A stretch of 44,299 nucleotides of DNA, from contig NZ_JXQQ01000070.1 of NCBI RefSeq assembly GCF_000834655.1, positions 1 to 44,299 on the forward strand, in the 5' to 3' direction. Position 1 is the stretch's first letter, and each line of letters opens with the position of its first letter. Source of the stretch: Variovorax paradoxus. GTDB lineage: Bacteria > Pseudomonadota > Gammaproteobacteria > Burkholderiales > Burkholderiaceae_C. Shown one piece after another: positions 23,122 through 31,500 of the stretch. Under the pieces are notes generated by a model. The model did not search any database. It was not told the DNA's origin and saw nothing but the letters and a program-made list of their open reading frames with translations. A program made the position numbers and the translations under genes.

Positions 23122-25361
23122 TGAGTACAGTGCCGCCAACGACGACGACGACGCCGCCGGCACCTCACCGCTGGCAATTCATACGGGTCGGGGGGGCCGA
23201 CCAGGTCATCTTTCGCACGGGCGAGGACATCGTCCGCCTGCGGGAGCTGGACCAGAAGCTGTGGGTCGCCCTCGCCTGTCCGACGCGAGGGATCGACTTC
23301 GATCCGCGAACGCTGGACCTCATCGATGCCGACGGCGACGGCCGCGTGCGCCCCCCCGAGGTGGTCGCGGCCTGCGAGTGGGTGTGCGCGAGATTGAGCA
23401 ACCCCGACGTGCTGCTGCAGGGCAGCGACGTGCTGACGCTGGACGACCTGGATGCCGACAACGCCGACGGCGCACGCCTGATCGAAGAGGCGCGCCGGCT
23501 GCTGCAGATCCAGGGCAAGCCCGATTTGGCCACGCTCACGCTGGCCGACATCGCGGACCGCGGCGAGCTGCTGTCCGCGATGCGATTCAACGGCGACGGC
23601 GTGATCACGCCCGAGACCACGCAAGACGACGCCGTGCGCGCGACGGTCGCCGAGATCATGCGCACCCACGGCAGCGTGCCCGACCGCCACAAGGCGACAC
23701 CGGGCGTCGATCGTCCCCGCGTCGAAACGTTTTTCGCCGAGGTGCAGGCCGCGCGCGACTGGCATGCCAAGGCGGACGCGAACGACCGTACGCTGATGCC
23801 GCTCGGCGAGCCTACGCTGGCCGCCGCCGATGCCACCCGCAAGGTGCAGGCCAAGCTCGACGACTACTTCGCGCGCTGTCGCGTCGCCGCGTTCGACGTG
23901 CAGGCGGTGACGGCGCTGAACCCCTCGCCCGAAGCCTATGACGCATTGGGCGCGAACAAGCTCGACCTGAGCGCCGATCCGATTGCCGACCTGCCCCTGG
24001 CCCCCGTCACGCCGCGCTGCGTGCTGCCCTTGCACGGCAACCGCATCAACCCCGCGTGGACCGAAGACATCGCCACGTTCGCCGAGCGCGCCGTCACGCC
24101 GCTGCTGGGCGCGCGCGACGAACTCGCCGAGACGGAGTGGCTCGCCATCAAGCAGCAACTCGCGCCGCTGCAGGCGTTGATGGCCCAGCGCCCCGACAAC
24201 GCCGCCGCCGCGCTTTCGCTGGCACAGCTCGACGCGTTCCTGCAGAACCGCGAAGCCCTGCTCGCGCTCCTGCACGACGACGAGGCCGCCGAGACGCACA
24301 ACAAGCTGCTCGTCGACCTGGAGAAGCTCATCCGGCTGCAGCGCGACCTGGTCGTGCTGCTCAACAACTTCGTGTCGTTCAAGGCCTTCTACCGGCGCGA
24401 GGGCGCGATCTTCCAGGCCGGCACGCTGTACCTGGACGGCCGCAGCTGCGAGCTCACGGTGCAGGTGCAGGACACGGCCAAGCACGCGGTGCTCGCGGGT
24501 CTTGCGAAGACATGCCTTGCATACTGCGACTGCACGCGCCAGGGCCAGAAGATGAGCATCGTCGCGGCGTTCACCGCGGGCGACATCGACTTCCTCTTCG
24601 TCGGCCGCAACGGCGTCTTCTACGACCGCCAGGGCCGCGACTGGGACGCCACCATCACCAAGCTGATCGAAAACCCGACCAGCGTGGCGCAGGCGTTCTT
24701 CGCGCCCTACAAGAAGTTCGTGCGGGTGATAGAGGAACAGGTGGCCAAGCGCGCGGCCGCCAGCGAGGCTGCAGGCCAGGGCACGCTGACGGGCCTGGCG
24801 ACCAAGCTCACGACAGCCGACCAGGCCGCGGCGAACGCGGCGAAGGCGCCCACGGCGGCGACTCGCACCGCGGGGCGCGTGGATGTCGGCACCGTGGCCG
24901 CCATCGGCGTGGCGCTCGGGAGCATCAGCGCGGTGCTGGTCGCGATCTTTGGCAAGTTCATCGACCTGGGGCAGTGGATACCGGTGGCGCTCGTCGGCAT
25001 CGTGGCGGCGATTTCCGGGCCGAGCATGCTGATTGCCTGGCTCAAGCTGCGCCAGCGCAGCCTGGGACCGATCCTCGATGCGAGCGGCTGGGCCATCAAC
25101 GGGCGCATGAAGGTCAACGTGCGGCTGGGCGGCATGTTGTCGCAGACCGCGCATGTGCCGCCGGGCGCGCGGCGGGTGGCGCCCGATCCGTACCGGGAGC
25201 GCCACGGCACGACCGGGGTTGCCGCGGCGGTGGTGCTGGCGATGGCGCTCGTCGTGCTGGCTTGGCGCATGGACTGGCTGGACAACCGGCTGCCCGCAGC
25301 GCTGCAGCATTCGCCGACCGCCGCGGCGTCCCAGGCGGCGCCGCCCGCGCCGTCCTCATAG
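23121..25361 (+). CDS. Large EF-hand-containing membrane protein of unknown function
   Basis: A 746-residue protein. Residues 69-80 (DADGDGRVRPPE) are a complete canonical EF-hand calcium loop, and a second degenerate one (FNGDGVITPE) lies near residue 155. The long middle part is soluble, alpha-rich and without a recognised domain, and includes a Cys-containing CLAYCDCTRQGQ. Two hydrophobic regions at about 590-645 and 697-713 indicate C-terminal membrane anchoring, with a Pro/Ala-rich tail. No signal peptide is present, so the large N-terminal part is probably cytoplasmic. Calcium binding is inferred from the loop. Coupled to the upstream stress protein by a one-base overlap. Confidence 0.8.
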   Translation: MSTVPPTTTTTPPAPHRWQFIRVGGADQVIFRTGEDIVRLRELDQKLWVALACPTRGIDFDPRTLDLIDADGDGRVRPPEVVAACEWVCARLSNPDVLLQGSDVLTLDDLDADNADGARLIEEARRLLQIQGKPDLATLTLADIADRGELLSAMRFNGDGVITPETTQDDAVRATVAEIMRTHGSVPDRHKATPGVDRPRVETFFAEVQAARDWHAKADANDRTLMPLGEPTLAAADATRKVQAKLDDYFARCRVAAFDVQAVTALNPSPEAYDALGANKLDLSADPIADLPLAPVTPRCVLPLHGNRINPAWTEDIATFAERAVTPLLGARDELAETEWLAIKQQLAPLQALMAQRPDNAAAALSLAQLDAFLQNREALLALLHDDEAAETHNKLLVDLEKLIRLQRDLVVLLNNFVSFKAFYRREGAIFQAGTLYLDGRSCELTVQVQDTAKHAVLAGLAKTCLAYCDCTRQGQKMSIVAAFTAGDIDFLFVGRNGVFYDRQGRDWDATITKLIENPTSVAQAFFAPYKKFVRVIEEQVAKRAAASEAAGQGTLTGLATKLTTADQAAANAAKAPTAATRTAGRVDVGTVAAIGVALGSISAVLVAIFGKFIDLGQWIPVALVGIVAAISGPSMLIAWLKLRQRSLGPILDASGWAINGRMKVNVRLGGMLSQTAHVPPGARRVAPDPYRERHGTTGVAAAVVLAMALVVLAWRMDWLDNRLPAALQHSPTAAASQAAPPAPSS

Positions 25362-25433
25362 CCTGCGGGCGGGTTGAAAACGCCCGGGGGCGCCGCCATT
25401 TCATTCGGACTTGCCGACTGAAAGAGGCGCCCC

Positions 25434-26390
25434 ATGGGCTCACGCGACCAATTCCTCCTCGACTCCTACTCGGCCACCGTCACCCAGGTGGCTCACACCG
25501 CCAGCGCGGCCGTCGCGCACATCAAGGTCCGAAAGCCGCCGCAGCGCGGCAATGCGGGCGGCCAGGGCAGCGGCTCCGGCTTTCTCTTCACGCCCGACGG
25601 CTTCGCCATCACGAATGCGCATGTGGTCGAGGGGGCGAGCGAGCTGCGCGCGGCCTTCGTCGACGGCACCGAGAGCGCCGCGCGGCTCGTGGGCATGGAC
25701 GCATCGACCGACATCGCGGTGCTGCGCTTCGAATCGCACCCGAGCGCCTTCCTGCCGCTGGGGAGCTCGGCGGGCCTGCAGCCCGGCCAGGTGGCCGTGG
25801 CGGTGGGCAATCCGCTGGGCTTCGACTTCACCGTGACCGCCGGCATCGTGAGCGCGCTGGGCCGCAGCCTCCCTTCGCGCGGCGGCCGGATGATCGAGGA
25901 CGTGATCCAGACCGACGTGGCGCTGAACCCCGGCAACTCGGGCGGCCCGCTGCTGGACAGCAGCTCGCAGGTCATCGGCGTGAACACGGCGGTGATTCCG
26001 TCGGCGCAGGGCCTGAGCTTCGCGGTGGCGATCGACACGGCGCGCTGGGTCGCCGGCGAGCTGATGCGACACGGCACCGTGCGGCGCGGCAAGCTGGGCG
26101 TGCAGTGCGCGGCCGTCGCCCTGCCCCGGCGCTGGGTGCGCGAGAACGACTGGCCGGTCGCGACCGGGGTGCGGGTGGTCGAAGTGGTCGCCGGTTCGGC
26201 CGCGGCGCGCGATGGCCTGCGCAGCGGCGACGTCCTGGTCGGCTGCGACGGCACGCCGCTCGCGCAGCTGTCGGACCTGCTCAAGCGGCTGGCGGGCGAG
26301 GGTTATGGCCGCCCGCTGCTGCTCAAGCTCTTGCGGCCCGTGGCGGGAACGCTCACGCCGTTCTACCTGACGGTGTCGCCGGGCGGCTGA
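25434..26390 (+). CDS. DegP/HtrA-like trypsin-type serine protease without signal peptide
   Basis: A 318-residue S1C protease plus one PDZ domain. The catalytic triad is H63 (AITNAHVVEG), D93 (ASTDIAVLRF) and S169 (ALNPGNSGGPLLD). The PDZ domain covers about 215-310 (GVRVVEVVAGSAAARDGLRS, GDVLVGCDG). HtrA proteases degrade or refold damaged proteins, normally in the periplasm. This one starts MGSRDQFLLDSYSATV with neither signal peptide nor membrane anchor, so it appears to be cytosolic. It follows the EF-hand gene by 72 bases in the same direction and may belong to the same stress unit. Confidence 0.9.
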   Translation: MGSRDQFLLDSYSATVTQVAHTASAAVAHIKVRKPPQRGNAGGQGSGSGFLFTPDGFAITNAHVVEGASELRAAFVDGTESAARLVGMDASTDIAVLRFESHPSAFLPLGSSAGLQPGQVAVAVGNPLGFDFTVTAGIVSALGRSLPSRGGRMIEDVIQTDVALNPGNSGGPLLDSSSQVIGVNTAVIPSAQGLSFAVAIDTARWVAGELMRHGTVRRGKLGVQCAAVALPRRWVRENDWPVATGVRVVEVVAGSAAARDGLRSGDVLVGCDGTPLAQLSDLLKRLAGEGYGRPLLLKLLRPVAGTLTPFYLTVSPGG

Positions 26391-26541
26391 TCGGAACCGG
26401 TCCACGTCGATCGCCGCCTGCGCGAAGGCCCAGGCGCCTCCTGCGGGGCCACCCATCGAACTCGGCCTTGGGCGGCAGCGGTTTCTTGCCGGCTCACAGG
26501 TTGGTCAGGAGATACCCGCTCAGGATGCGGGGGATCGGGTG

Positions 26542-26772
26542 TCAGGCGCGAGGCCGGAGGTCCCACTCCTGGATGAAGTGGCCGACCCGCAGCTTCACGC
26601 GAGCGATCGCCGCGTCCCAGGTGAGCTGCTGGGTGATCACGAGCACGCCGCGGGGAACGCCGCCGGAGCTCAGTCTCGCCATGCCGACATAGCTGCCACC
26701 GCCGGTCCGGGTGAGCACGAAGGAGCCGGTCCAGTGCTCCGGCAGGTCGATGGCGAGAGGCGTTGCGTCCAT
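26542..26772 (-). CDS. Small conserved protein, 'VITQQL...HFxxW' family, copy 2
   Basis: A 76-residue protein paralogous to the one at 8093-8368. Both share the opening MDxxxLxIxxPExW, then (A/V)LVITQQL(S/T)W, an AI(E/A)R helix and R..HF(V/I)..W at corresponding positions with no gaps over ~70 residues. This copy lacks the Pro-rich tail, so the conserved unit is these 70-odd residues. No signal or membrane segment. It stands alone between the convergent protease gene and the divergent alpha/beta hydrolase gene. Function unknown. Confidence 0.72.
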   Translation of the reverse strand: MDATPLAIDLPEHWTGSFVLTRTGGGSYVGMARLSSGGVPRGVLVITQQLTWDAAIARVKLRVGHFIQEWDLRPRA

Positions 26773-27006
26773 GAGGGGGTCGAGCGTAGTGGCTCGCCCC
26801 CATCCACCCCAAGGAACTATTACCAGGGCGGCGATAAATTCCGTGTGACTTGTCCAGCTGGCCACGGGGATTTTTCGCTGCCTTGGTCGAAGCGCGCGCA
26901 CGTCCCGCGGTAGGAGCCCTCCCGCACCACAAAGCGCCATCGGCCCCGCTGTATTCGTCAAGCACCGTTGCCACAATGGCACCCCCATTCCACAAGCCCA
27001 GTCCGC

Positions 27007-28701
27007 ATGACCCCTCACGATCCGTCGCCCCGCCTCGAACGAAGTCTTTGTGCGCTGGGTCTGGGCGCGCTGCTCGCGCTCTCGGCCTGCACCGGCACCA
27101 CCGAGGCCAAGCGGCAGGCGGACAACAGCACGCCGCCGCCCACCGATTGCACCGCGTGGGTCGGCACCGACCGCAACGCGATGCTGCCCGGCTACCTGCT
27201 GCACCAGGGCCCCAAGGGCGTGGGAAACACCGTGTGCGTGCCGCTTCTGCTCACGGCCAACCCGACGCCGGCCAGCTACGCGGGCGGCGACTATCACATC
27301 AGCGAATTCACCGACGACAAACTCAAGGCGCGCTGGCGCGCGTGCAAGGAAGATGCGGCCTGCTTCAAGCGCATCGACGCGCAGATGCAGCGCTGGCTGC
27401 CGCCGAACAAGGAGCGCGCCACGCGCTCCACGGGCGTGGTCGATCCGTCCGGAAAGATCAACCCCGAGGGGCAGGTCGACCTCAAGCAGATCCGCCGCCC
27501 CGCCTTCTTCGCGAAGGCGCCCTACCGCGAAGGCATCGCCGAAGCGGAGGGCCGCACCTACACGGTCGAGTTCACCGTACCGCCCGATGCCTTCGAGCGC
27601 ATCGACCTGAAGAAGACCGAGGACATCAAGCTGCGCGGCTGGTACATCGAAGGTGCCGGCGTGGACGACGGCAAGGGCCGCAAGGTGCGCGCGCTCGCGG
27701 TCATGGCGCCCGGCGGCGGCGGGCAGCTCACTGCGATCCAGCACCCGGACGAGGTGGCCTACCGCACCGACGAGAAGACGGGCAAGACCACGCCCGTGCA
27801 GTTTCCCAACGCCACCACCGAGACCATGGGCCAGCGCTGGTGGCGCGAGAACCTGCATGCGCTGAACCAGGCCGGCTTCGACGTGCTGGCCTACGACCGG
27901 CGCGGCGAAGGGCTCTCGGGCGGCTTCAGCGACACCAACACGCTGGAGCAAGGCGAAGACGTGTTCCGCACGCTCGGCCAGCTGGAAGACGGCCGGGGCC
28001 TGCGCATGCTCACGCCCTCGGGCGAGGTGCTCGAAGGCACCGCCGCGCGCGGCCGGCTGCTGGCGGGCATGAAGGCCAGCGAGATCCCGCTCGTGCTGGG
28101 CGGCTACTCGCGCGGCTCGATGTCCACCGCGTGGGCAATGACCACCAACTACGTCGCCTCCTGCAGCTTCGACCTGCCGGAGGTGACCTGCGCCAAGCCG
28201 CGAGGCCTCAAGAACATCCGCGGCGCGATCTTGCTGTCGTCGTTCGCGAGCGGCGCGGGCTACGTGGGAGACGCGCCCGATCTCTCGGACCGCAACCTGT
28301 TCCTGGGCGGCATGGCGGCGGACCACCACATCCTTTTCTATCCGAACTCGGCCCCGCTCGCGGGCATGGACCGTTGGCCCGCGGCCTTCTTCGGCAAGGG
28401 CCTGTGGGACCGCGCGGAAACGCTGGAGGGCACCGTCGCGGCCTACAACCGCATCCGCGGCGTGAAGGAGATCGTGCTGGCGCGCGGGCCGCACTCGATC
28501 GAGACCTGGCCCGAGTCCGACCGGCGCTACCTGCGCGAGCGCATGGTGGCGTACGCCAAGGTGGTGGTGATCGGCGGGCGCACCGTGCCCGGTGCGCGGT
28601 CGTGGAAGGATTTCAAGGGGCTGGTCGCGACCACGCCCGATTCGTGGGAGCCGTCGTCGCGGCCCAGGACGCCAGGAGCGGCGGGGCCTGCACCCCGCTG
28701 A
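27007..28701 (+). CDS. Exported alpha/beta-hydrolase lipoprotein
   Basis: A 564-residue protein. The N-terminus has a lipoprotein-type signal (SLCALGLGALLALSACTG, lipobox Cys near residue 28). The hydrolase core has the oxyanion-region sequence MAPGGGGQLTAIQHPDE, YDRRGEGLSGGFSD, and the nucleophile elbow GGYSRGSMST with Ser in a GxSxG setting. The acid and His are not certain; RGPHSIETWP may supply the His. An N-terminal extension of ~200 residues with several Cys precedes the fold. It is probably an esterase or peptidase on the outside of the inner membrane or in the outer membrane; the substrate is unknown. The start at 27007 gives the best signal. Confidence 0.8.
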   Translation: MTPHDPSPRLERSLCALGLGALLALSACTGTTEAKRQADNSTPPPTDCTAWVGTDRNAMLPGYLLHQGPKGVGNTVCVPLLLTANPTPASYAGGDYHISEFTDDKLKARWRACKEDAACFKRIDAQMQRWLPPNKERATRSTGVVDPSGKINPEGQVDLKQIRRPAFFAKAPYREGIAEAEGRTYTVEFTVPPDAFERIDLKKTEDIKLRGWYIEGAGVDDGKGRKVRALAVMAPGGGGQLTAIQHPDEVAYRTDEKTGKTTPVQFPNATTETMGQRWWRENLHALNQAGFDVLAYDRRGEGLSGGFSDTNTLEQGEDVFRTLGQLEDGRGLRMLTPSGEVLEGTAARGRLLAGMKASEIPLVLGGYSRGSMSTAWAMTTNYVASCSFDLPEVTCAKPRGLKNIRGAILLSSFASGAGYVGDAPDLSDRNLFLGGMAADHHILFYPNSAPLAGMDRWPAAFFGKGLWDRAETLEGTVAAYNRIRGVKEIVLARGPHSIETWPESDRRYLRERMVAYAKVVVIGGRTVPGARSWKDFKGLVATTPDSWEPSSRPRTPGAAGPAPR

Positions 28702-28709
28702 ACTTTCCG

Positions 28710-30413
28710 CTAGCCGAGCCCCGCCACTGGGTAGCGCCGCCACCCGGGCTCGGCATGGCGCCGGCCGTGCGCGAAGATGAAGCCGAGCACCTCGCGCGGA
28801 TCGGAGAGCTTGTCGGGATTGCTCTTCTTCCAAGCTTCGAAGGCGGCCTTCAGCGCCGGCTCTTCCTGCAGCATCCGGCTCGCCGTGTCTTCGAACACGT
28901 AGGCTGAAAACCCCTCCTTCTTTTCGAGCACGCTGTTGAAGAAGCCCCAGCGAAAGAAGCTGTCGTGGGCTTGGGGTTCGAGCGTCTCGACGATGTAGCG
29001 GGCTTTCGGCTGGTCCAGCGAAATCCACACGTCGCCAGCGCGCGCGTGCACCGCCTCGGTGTGCGCAACGAGCGTCACCTCGTCGTGGAACATGTGCCCT
29101 TCGTACGGAGCGGGGCGCGAAGCCACGCGTTCGATGCGGTACACGCGGGCGTTGTCGAAGACCTGGTCTTCTTCCAGCCTTCGCATCGCCACCCCATTCC
29201 ACTCGAGCCGCTCGATCGCTTCGCGCCAGGCCTGCGGAACGAGGTAGGCCTTCGGCGCGGCGACGGCCACGTCTTCTGCGAAGCGATCGAAGTACGGAAT
29301 GTCCTTCTCCCAAGGCTGGCTTCGGTCGTAGGCCAGGCGCTGGTAGTTGCCGATGCTGCTGGGCGTGTAGACCGCCTCGTAGCCCTTGAAGCGGAAGCTG
29401 TTCGGCCGGCTCGTGTCCGAACGCCATGACAGCGGCCAGCGCGCCTGATGCGCCGCGCCTGCCCTGGCATCGCGACGCAGTTCCTGGATCTGCGCCGCGT
29501 GCGCGACGGTGAAGTCCAGCACCACCTCGACCAGCGTGCGCATCGCCGACACGCGGTCGGCGTAGGGCTTGAGCATGTGCGTCTCGGGCATGAAGCCGAT
29601 GGTGTGGTGCAGCGCCGCGTAGCCGGTGGAAAAACGGGGCGAATCGAGAAAGTCGGCAATGCCGTCGTCGGGCGTCTCGGCCACGCAGTTCACGTAGGGG
29701 CAGGTGGGCCAGCCGCGTTCGTCCATGCCGCCGTAGATCGCCGGCAGCATGCGGCTGCGCAGGAACTGGCCGAGGCCGCCGCCGAGCTTGTCGGGCTGGG
29801 TCGGGATCAGCGTCATCGTGTAGGCGTAGTCGGCACCGTTGGAGGTGTGGGTGTCGACCATCACGTCCGGGTCCCACGCGGTGAAGAAGCGGTTGAACAC
29901 CTGCGCGGCGAGGCTGTCGCACTTGATGAAGTCGCGGTTCAGGTCCAGGTGCCGCGCGTTGCCGCGAAAACCGGACGACTCCGGGCCGAGCTGGTTCGCA
30001 CGGGAAGTGCTCTGCCGGTTGAGGCAACCGTCGACGTTGTAGATCGGGATGAAAAGAAAGACCGTCTCGCCCAGGGCCGCCAGCCGCGCGGGCTGCGTGC
30101 AGAAATCGCGCACCAGCGCCATGCAGGCATCGATGCCCTCGGGCTCGCCCGGGTGGATGCCGTTGTTGTTGAAGAAGACCGGGCGGCGTTGCCGCTGCAG
30201 GGTTTGGCGGTCGAACTGCGCATCGGCGGTGACGATGCCCGCGTGCATCGGAATGCCGTTGTCCGAGGTGCCGATCTGCTGCCACCGCAGCACCGAGGGG
30301 AAGTCGTGGGCGAGCCGCTCGTAGAAGGCGATGCATTCGGCCCAGGTGGTGGTCTGGTTGCGGTTGCCGGTTTCGTACGGCGTGAGGTACTGGCGGTGTT
30401 GTTCAGCAGGCAT
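28710..30413 (-). CDS. M14-family zinc carboxypeptidase
   Basis: A 567-residue metallocarboxypeptidase-like protein. Zinc ligands are His and Glu in NNGIHPGEPEGID (HPGE, the M14 HxxE) and the later His in VDTHTSNGAD. The substrate-binding RxxxxNRDF pattern appears in ARHLDLNRDFIK. Length exceeds the ~300-residue catalytic domain, with a C-terminal region (residues ~330-567) containing FKGYEAVYTPSS that is typical of longer bacterial M14 proteins. No signal peptide is obvious from the ATG at 30413, which follows GGAG; upstream in-frame ATGs at 30449 and 30494 are less likely. It is convergent with the hydrolase gene and divergent from the amidohydrolase gene. Confidence 0.87.
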   Translation of the reverse strand: MPAEQHRQYLTPYETGNRNQTTTWAECIAFYERLAHDFPSVLRWQQIGTSDNGIPMHAGIVTADAQFDRQTLQRQRRPVFFNNNGIHPGEPEGIDACMALVRDFCTQPARLAALGETVFLFIPIYNVDGCLNRQSTSRANQLGPESSGFRGNARHLDLNRDFIKCDSLAAQVFNRFFTAWDPDVMVDTHTSNGADYAYTMTLIPTQPDKLGGGLGQFLRSRMLPAIYGGMDERGWPTCPYVNCVAETPDDGIADFLDSPRFSTGYAALHHTIGFMPETHMLKPYADRVSAMRTLVEVVLDFTVAHAAQIQELRRDARAGAAHQARWPLSWRSDTSRPNSFRFKGYEAVYTPSSIGNYQRLAYDRSQPWEKDIPYFDRFAEDVAVAAPKAYLVPQAWREAIERLEWNGVAMRRLEEDQVFDNARVYRIERVASRPAPYEGHMFHDEVTLVAHTEAVHARAGDVWISLDQPKARYIVETLEPQAHDSFFRWGFFNSVLEKKEGFSAYVFEDTASRMLQEEPALKAAFEAWKKSNPDKLSDPREVLGFIFAHGRRHAEPGWRRYPVAGLG

Positions 30414-30450
30414 CGGGGAAGGCTCCGTTGATCGAAAGCGATTCTGCATC

Positions 30451-30467
30451 GACGATCGTTTATCGTC
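30451..30467. promoter_or_regulatory. Inverted repeat between divergent carboxypeptidase and amidohydrolase genes
   Basis: GACGAT and ATCGTC separated by CGTTT form a 6-bp inverted repeat in the 79-base divergent promoter region. It could be an operator controlling both genes, but no regulator is adjacent. Confidence 0.3.
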
Positions 30468-30492
30468 CCGGTGCACCTCGCAAGGAACATCC

Positions 30493-31383
30493 ATGGCCCC
30501 CTCCTCGATCTCCCGCGCCGCGCTCCTGGCTTGCGGCGCAGCCCTCGCCCTCTCGGCGCAAGCGGCCGACTACACCGGCCCGATCTTCGATGCCCACCTC
30601 CACTACAACGAGGAGGCATGGAACGGCAGCAGCGGCCCGTTTCCGCCCGCCGATGCGCTCGCGCGCATGCAGCGCAACGGCGTGCGCGCCATCGTCGGCA
30701 ACTCGCGGCCCAACGAAGGCACGCGCACGCTCGCGGCCCTGCGCGAGACGCGCGAAGCCGGCGTCACGGTCGTGCCCTTCGTGCGCCTCTACCGCAACCG
30801 CGCCGACTACACCAACTGGTTCCGCGACGAGACCATCTACGAGATGGTGCTGGCCGAACTCGCGCGCGGTACCGCGAGCGGCCCCTACCGCGGCATCGGC
30901 GAGTTCCACCTCTACGAGAGCGCCAATGCCAACGGCCCTGTGGCAAAGAAGCTGATGGTGCTGGCCGAGCAGCGGCAGCTCGCCGTGCTTGCGCATGTGG
31001 ACGACGAGGCGGTCGACCTGCTGATGGCGCACTCGCCTACCCAAGGCCGCGAGCTGCGGCTGATCTGGGCGCACACGGGCATCGGCGGTGCACCCATCGC
31101 GCGGGTGCGGCAGATGCTGGAGCGCTATCCGAAGCTGTTGGGCGAGCTGTCGTACCGCCCCGGCCTCACCTGCGAAGGCGGCAAGCTGTGCGCGCCGTGG
31201 CGCGAGCTGATCCTCGCGTTTCCCGACCGCTTCATCGTGGGTTCGGACACCTGGATCAACCAGCGCTGGAGCAGCTACGACGAGATCATGCAAGGCTACC
31301 GCGGCTGGCTCGCGGACCTGCCGCCGGCCGTGGCCCAGCGCGTGGCATGGGGGAATGCGGCGGGCCTGTTCGGCGTGCGATAG
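30493..31383 (+). CDS. Exported amidohydrolase (TIM-barrel metal-dependent hydrolase)
   Basis: A 296-residue protein with a Sec signal (AALLACGAALALSAQAADY, cleavage after AQA). The mature part is amidohydrolase-2-like: the metal-binding DAHLHYNEE near residue 34, GIGEFHLYE, LAVLAHVDDEA, LIWAHTGIGGAP and, near the end, FIVGSDTW with the catalytic Asp, then WGNAAGLFG. Members hydrolyse or decarboxylate small acids and lactones. Export is unusual for this superfamily but recurs in such envelope versions. The gene is divergent from the M14 carboxypeptidase gene. Confidence 0.85.
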   Translation: MAPSSISRAALLACGAALALSAQAADYTGPIFDAHLHYNEEAWNGSSGPFPPADALARMQRNGVRAIVGNSRPNEGTRTLAALRETREAGVTVVPFVRLYRNRADYTNWFRDETIYEMVLAELARGTASGPYRGIGEFHLYESANANGPVAKKLMVLAEQRQLAVLAHVDDEAVDLLMAHSPTQGRELRLIWAHTGIGGAPIARVRQMLERYPKLLGELSYRPGLTCEGGKLCAPWRELILAFPDRFIVGSDTWINQRWSSYDEIMQGYRGWLADLPPAVAQRVAWGNAAGLFGVR

Positions 31384-31500
31384 CCCGACGAAACCAAGGG
31401 TTTACCCGAACGCCCGGTTACACTGCGCACTACCTTCTTACATGCGCAGCGGGGGTCCTGTCAGGTTCTTCAGAGGCTGTCGACTGCGCTCACCTGTCCA

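Noticed and set aside
26542..30336. A 1264-codon minus-strand open frame
   Set aside because: It covers the alpha/beta hydrolase gene in antisense and part of the M14 gene out of frame; composition is typical of a high-GC shadow.
31391..31403. AAACC-AAG-GGTTT inverted repeat before the orphan ABC receptor gene
   Set aside because: Five-bp arms only, not repeated, and no regulator adjacent; too weak to call an operator.
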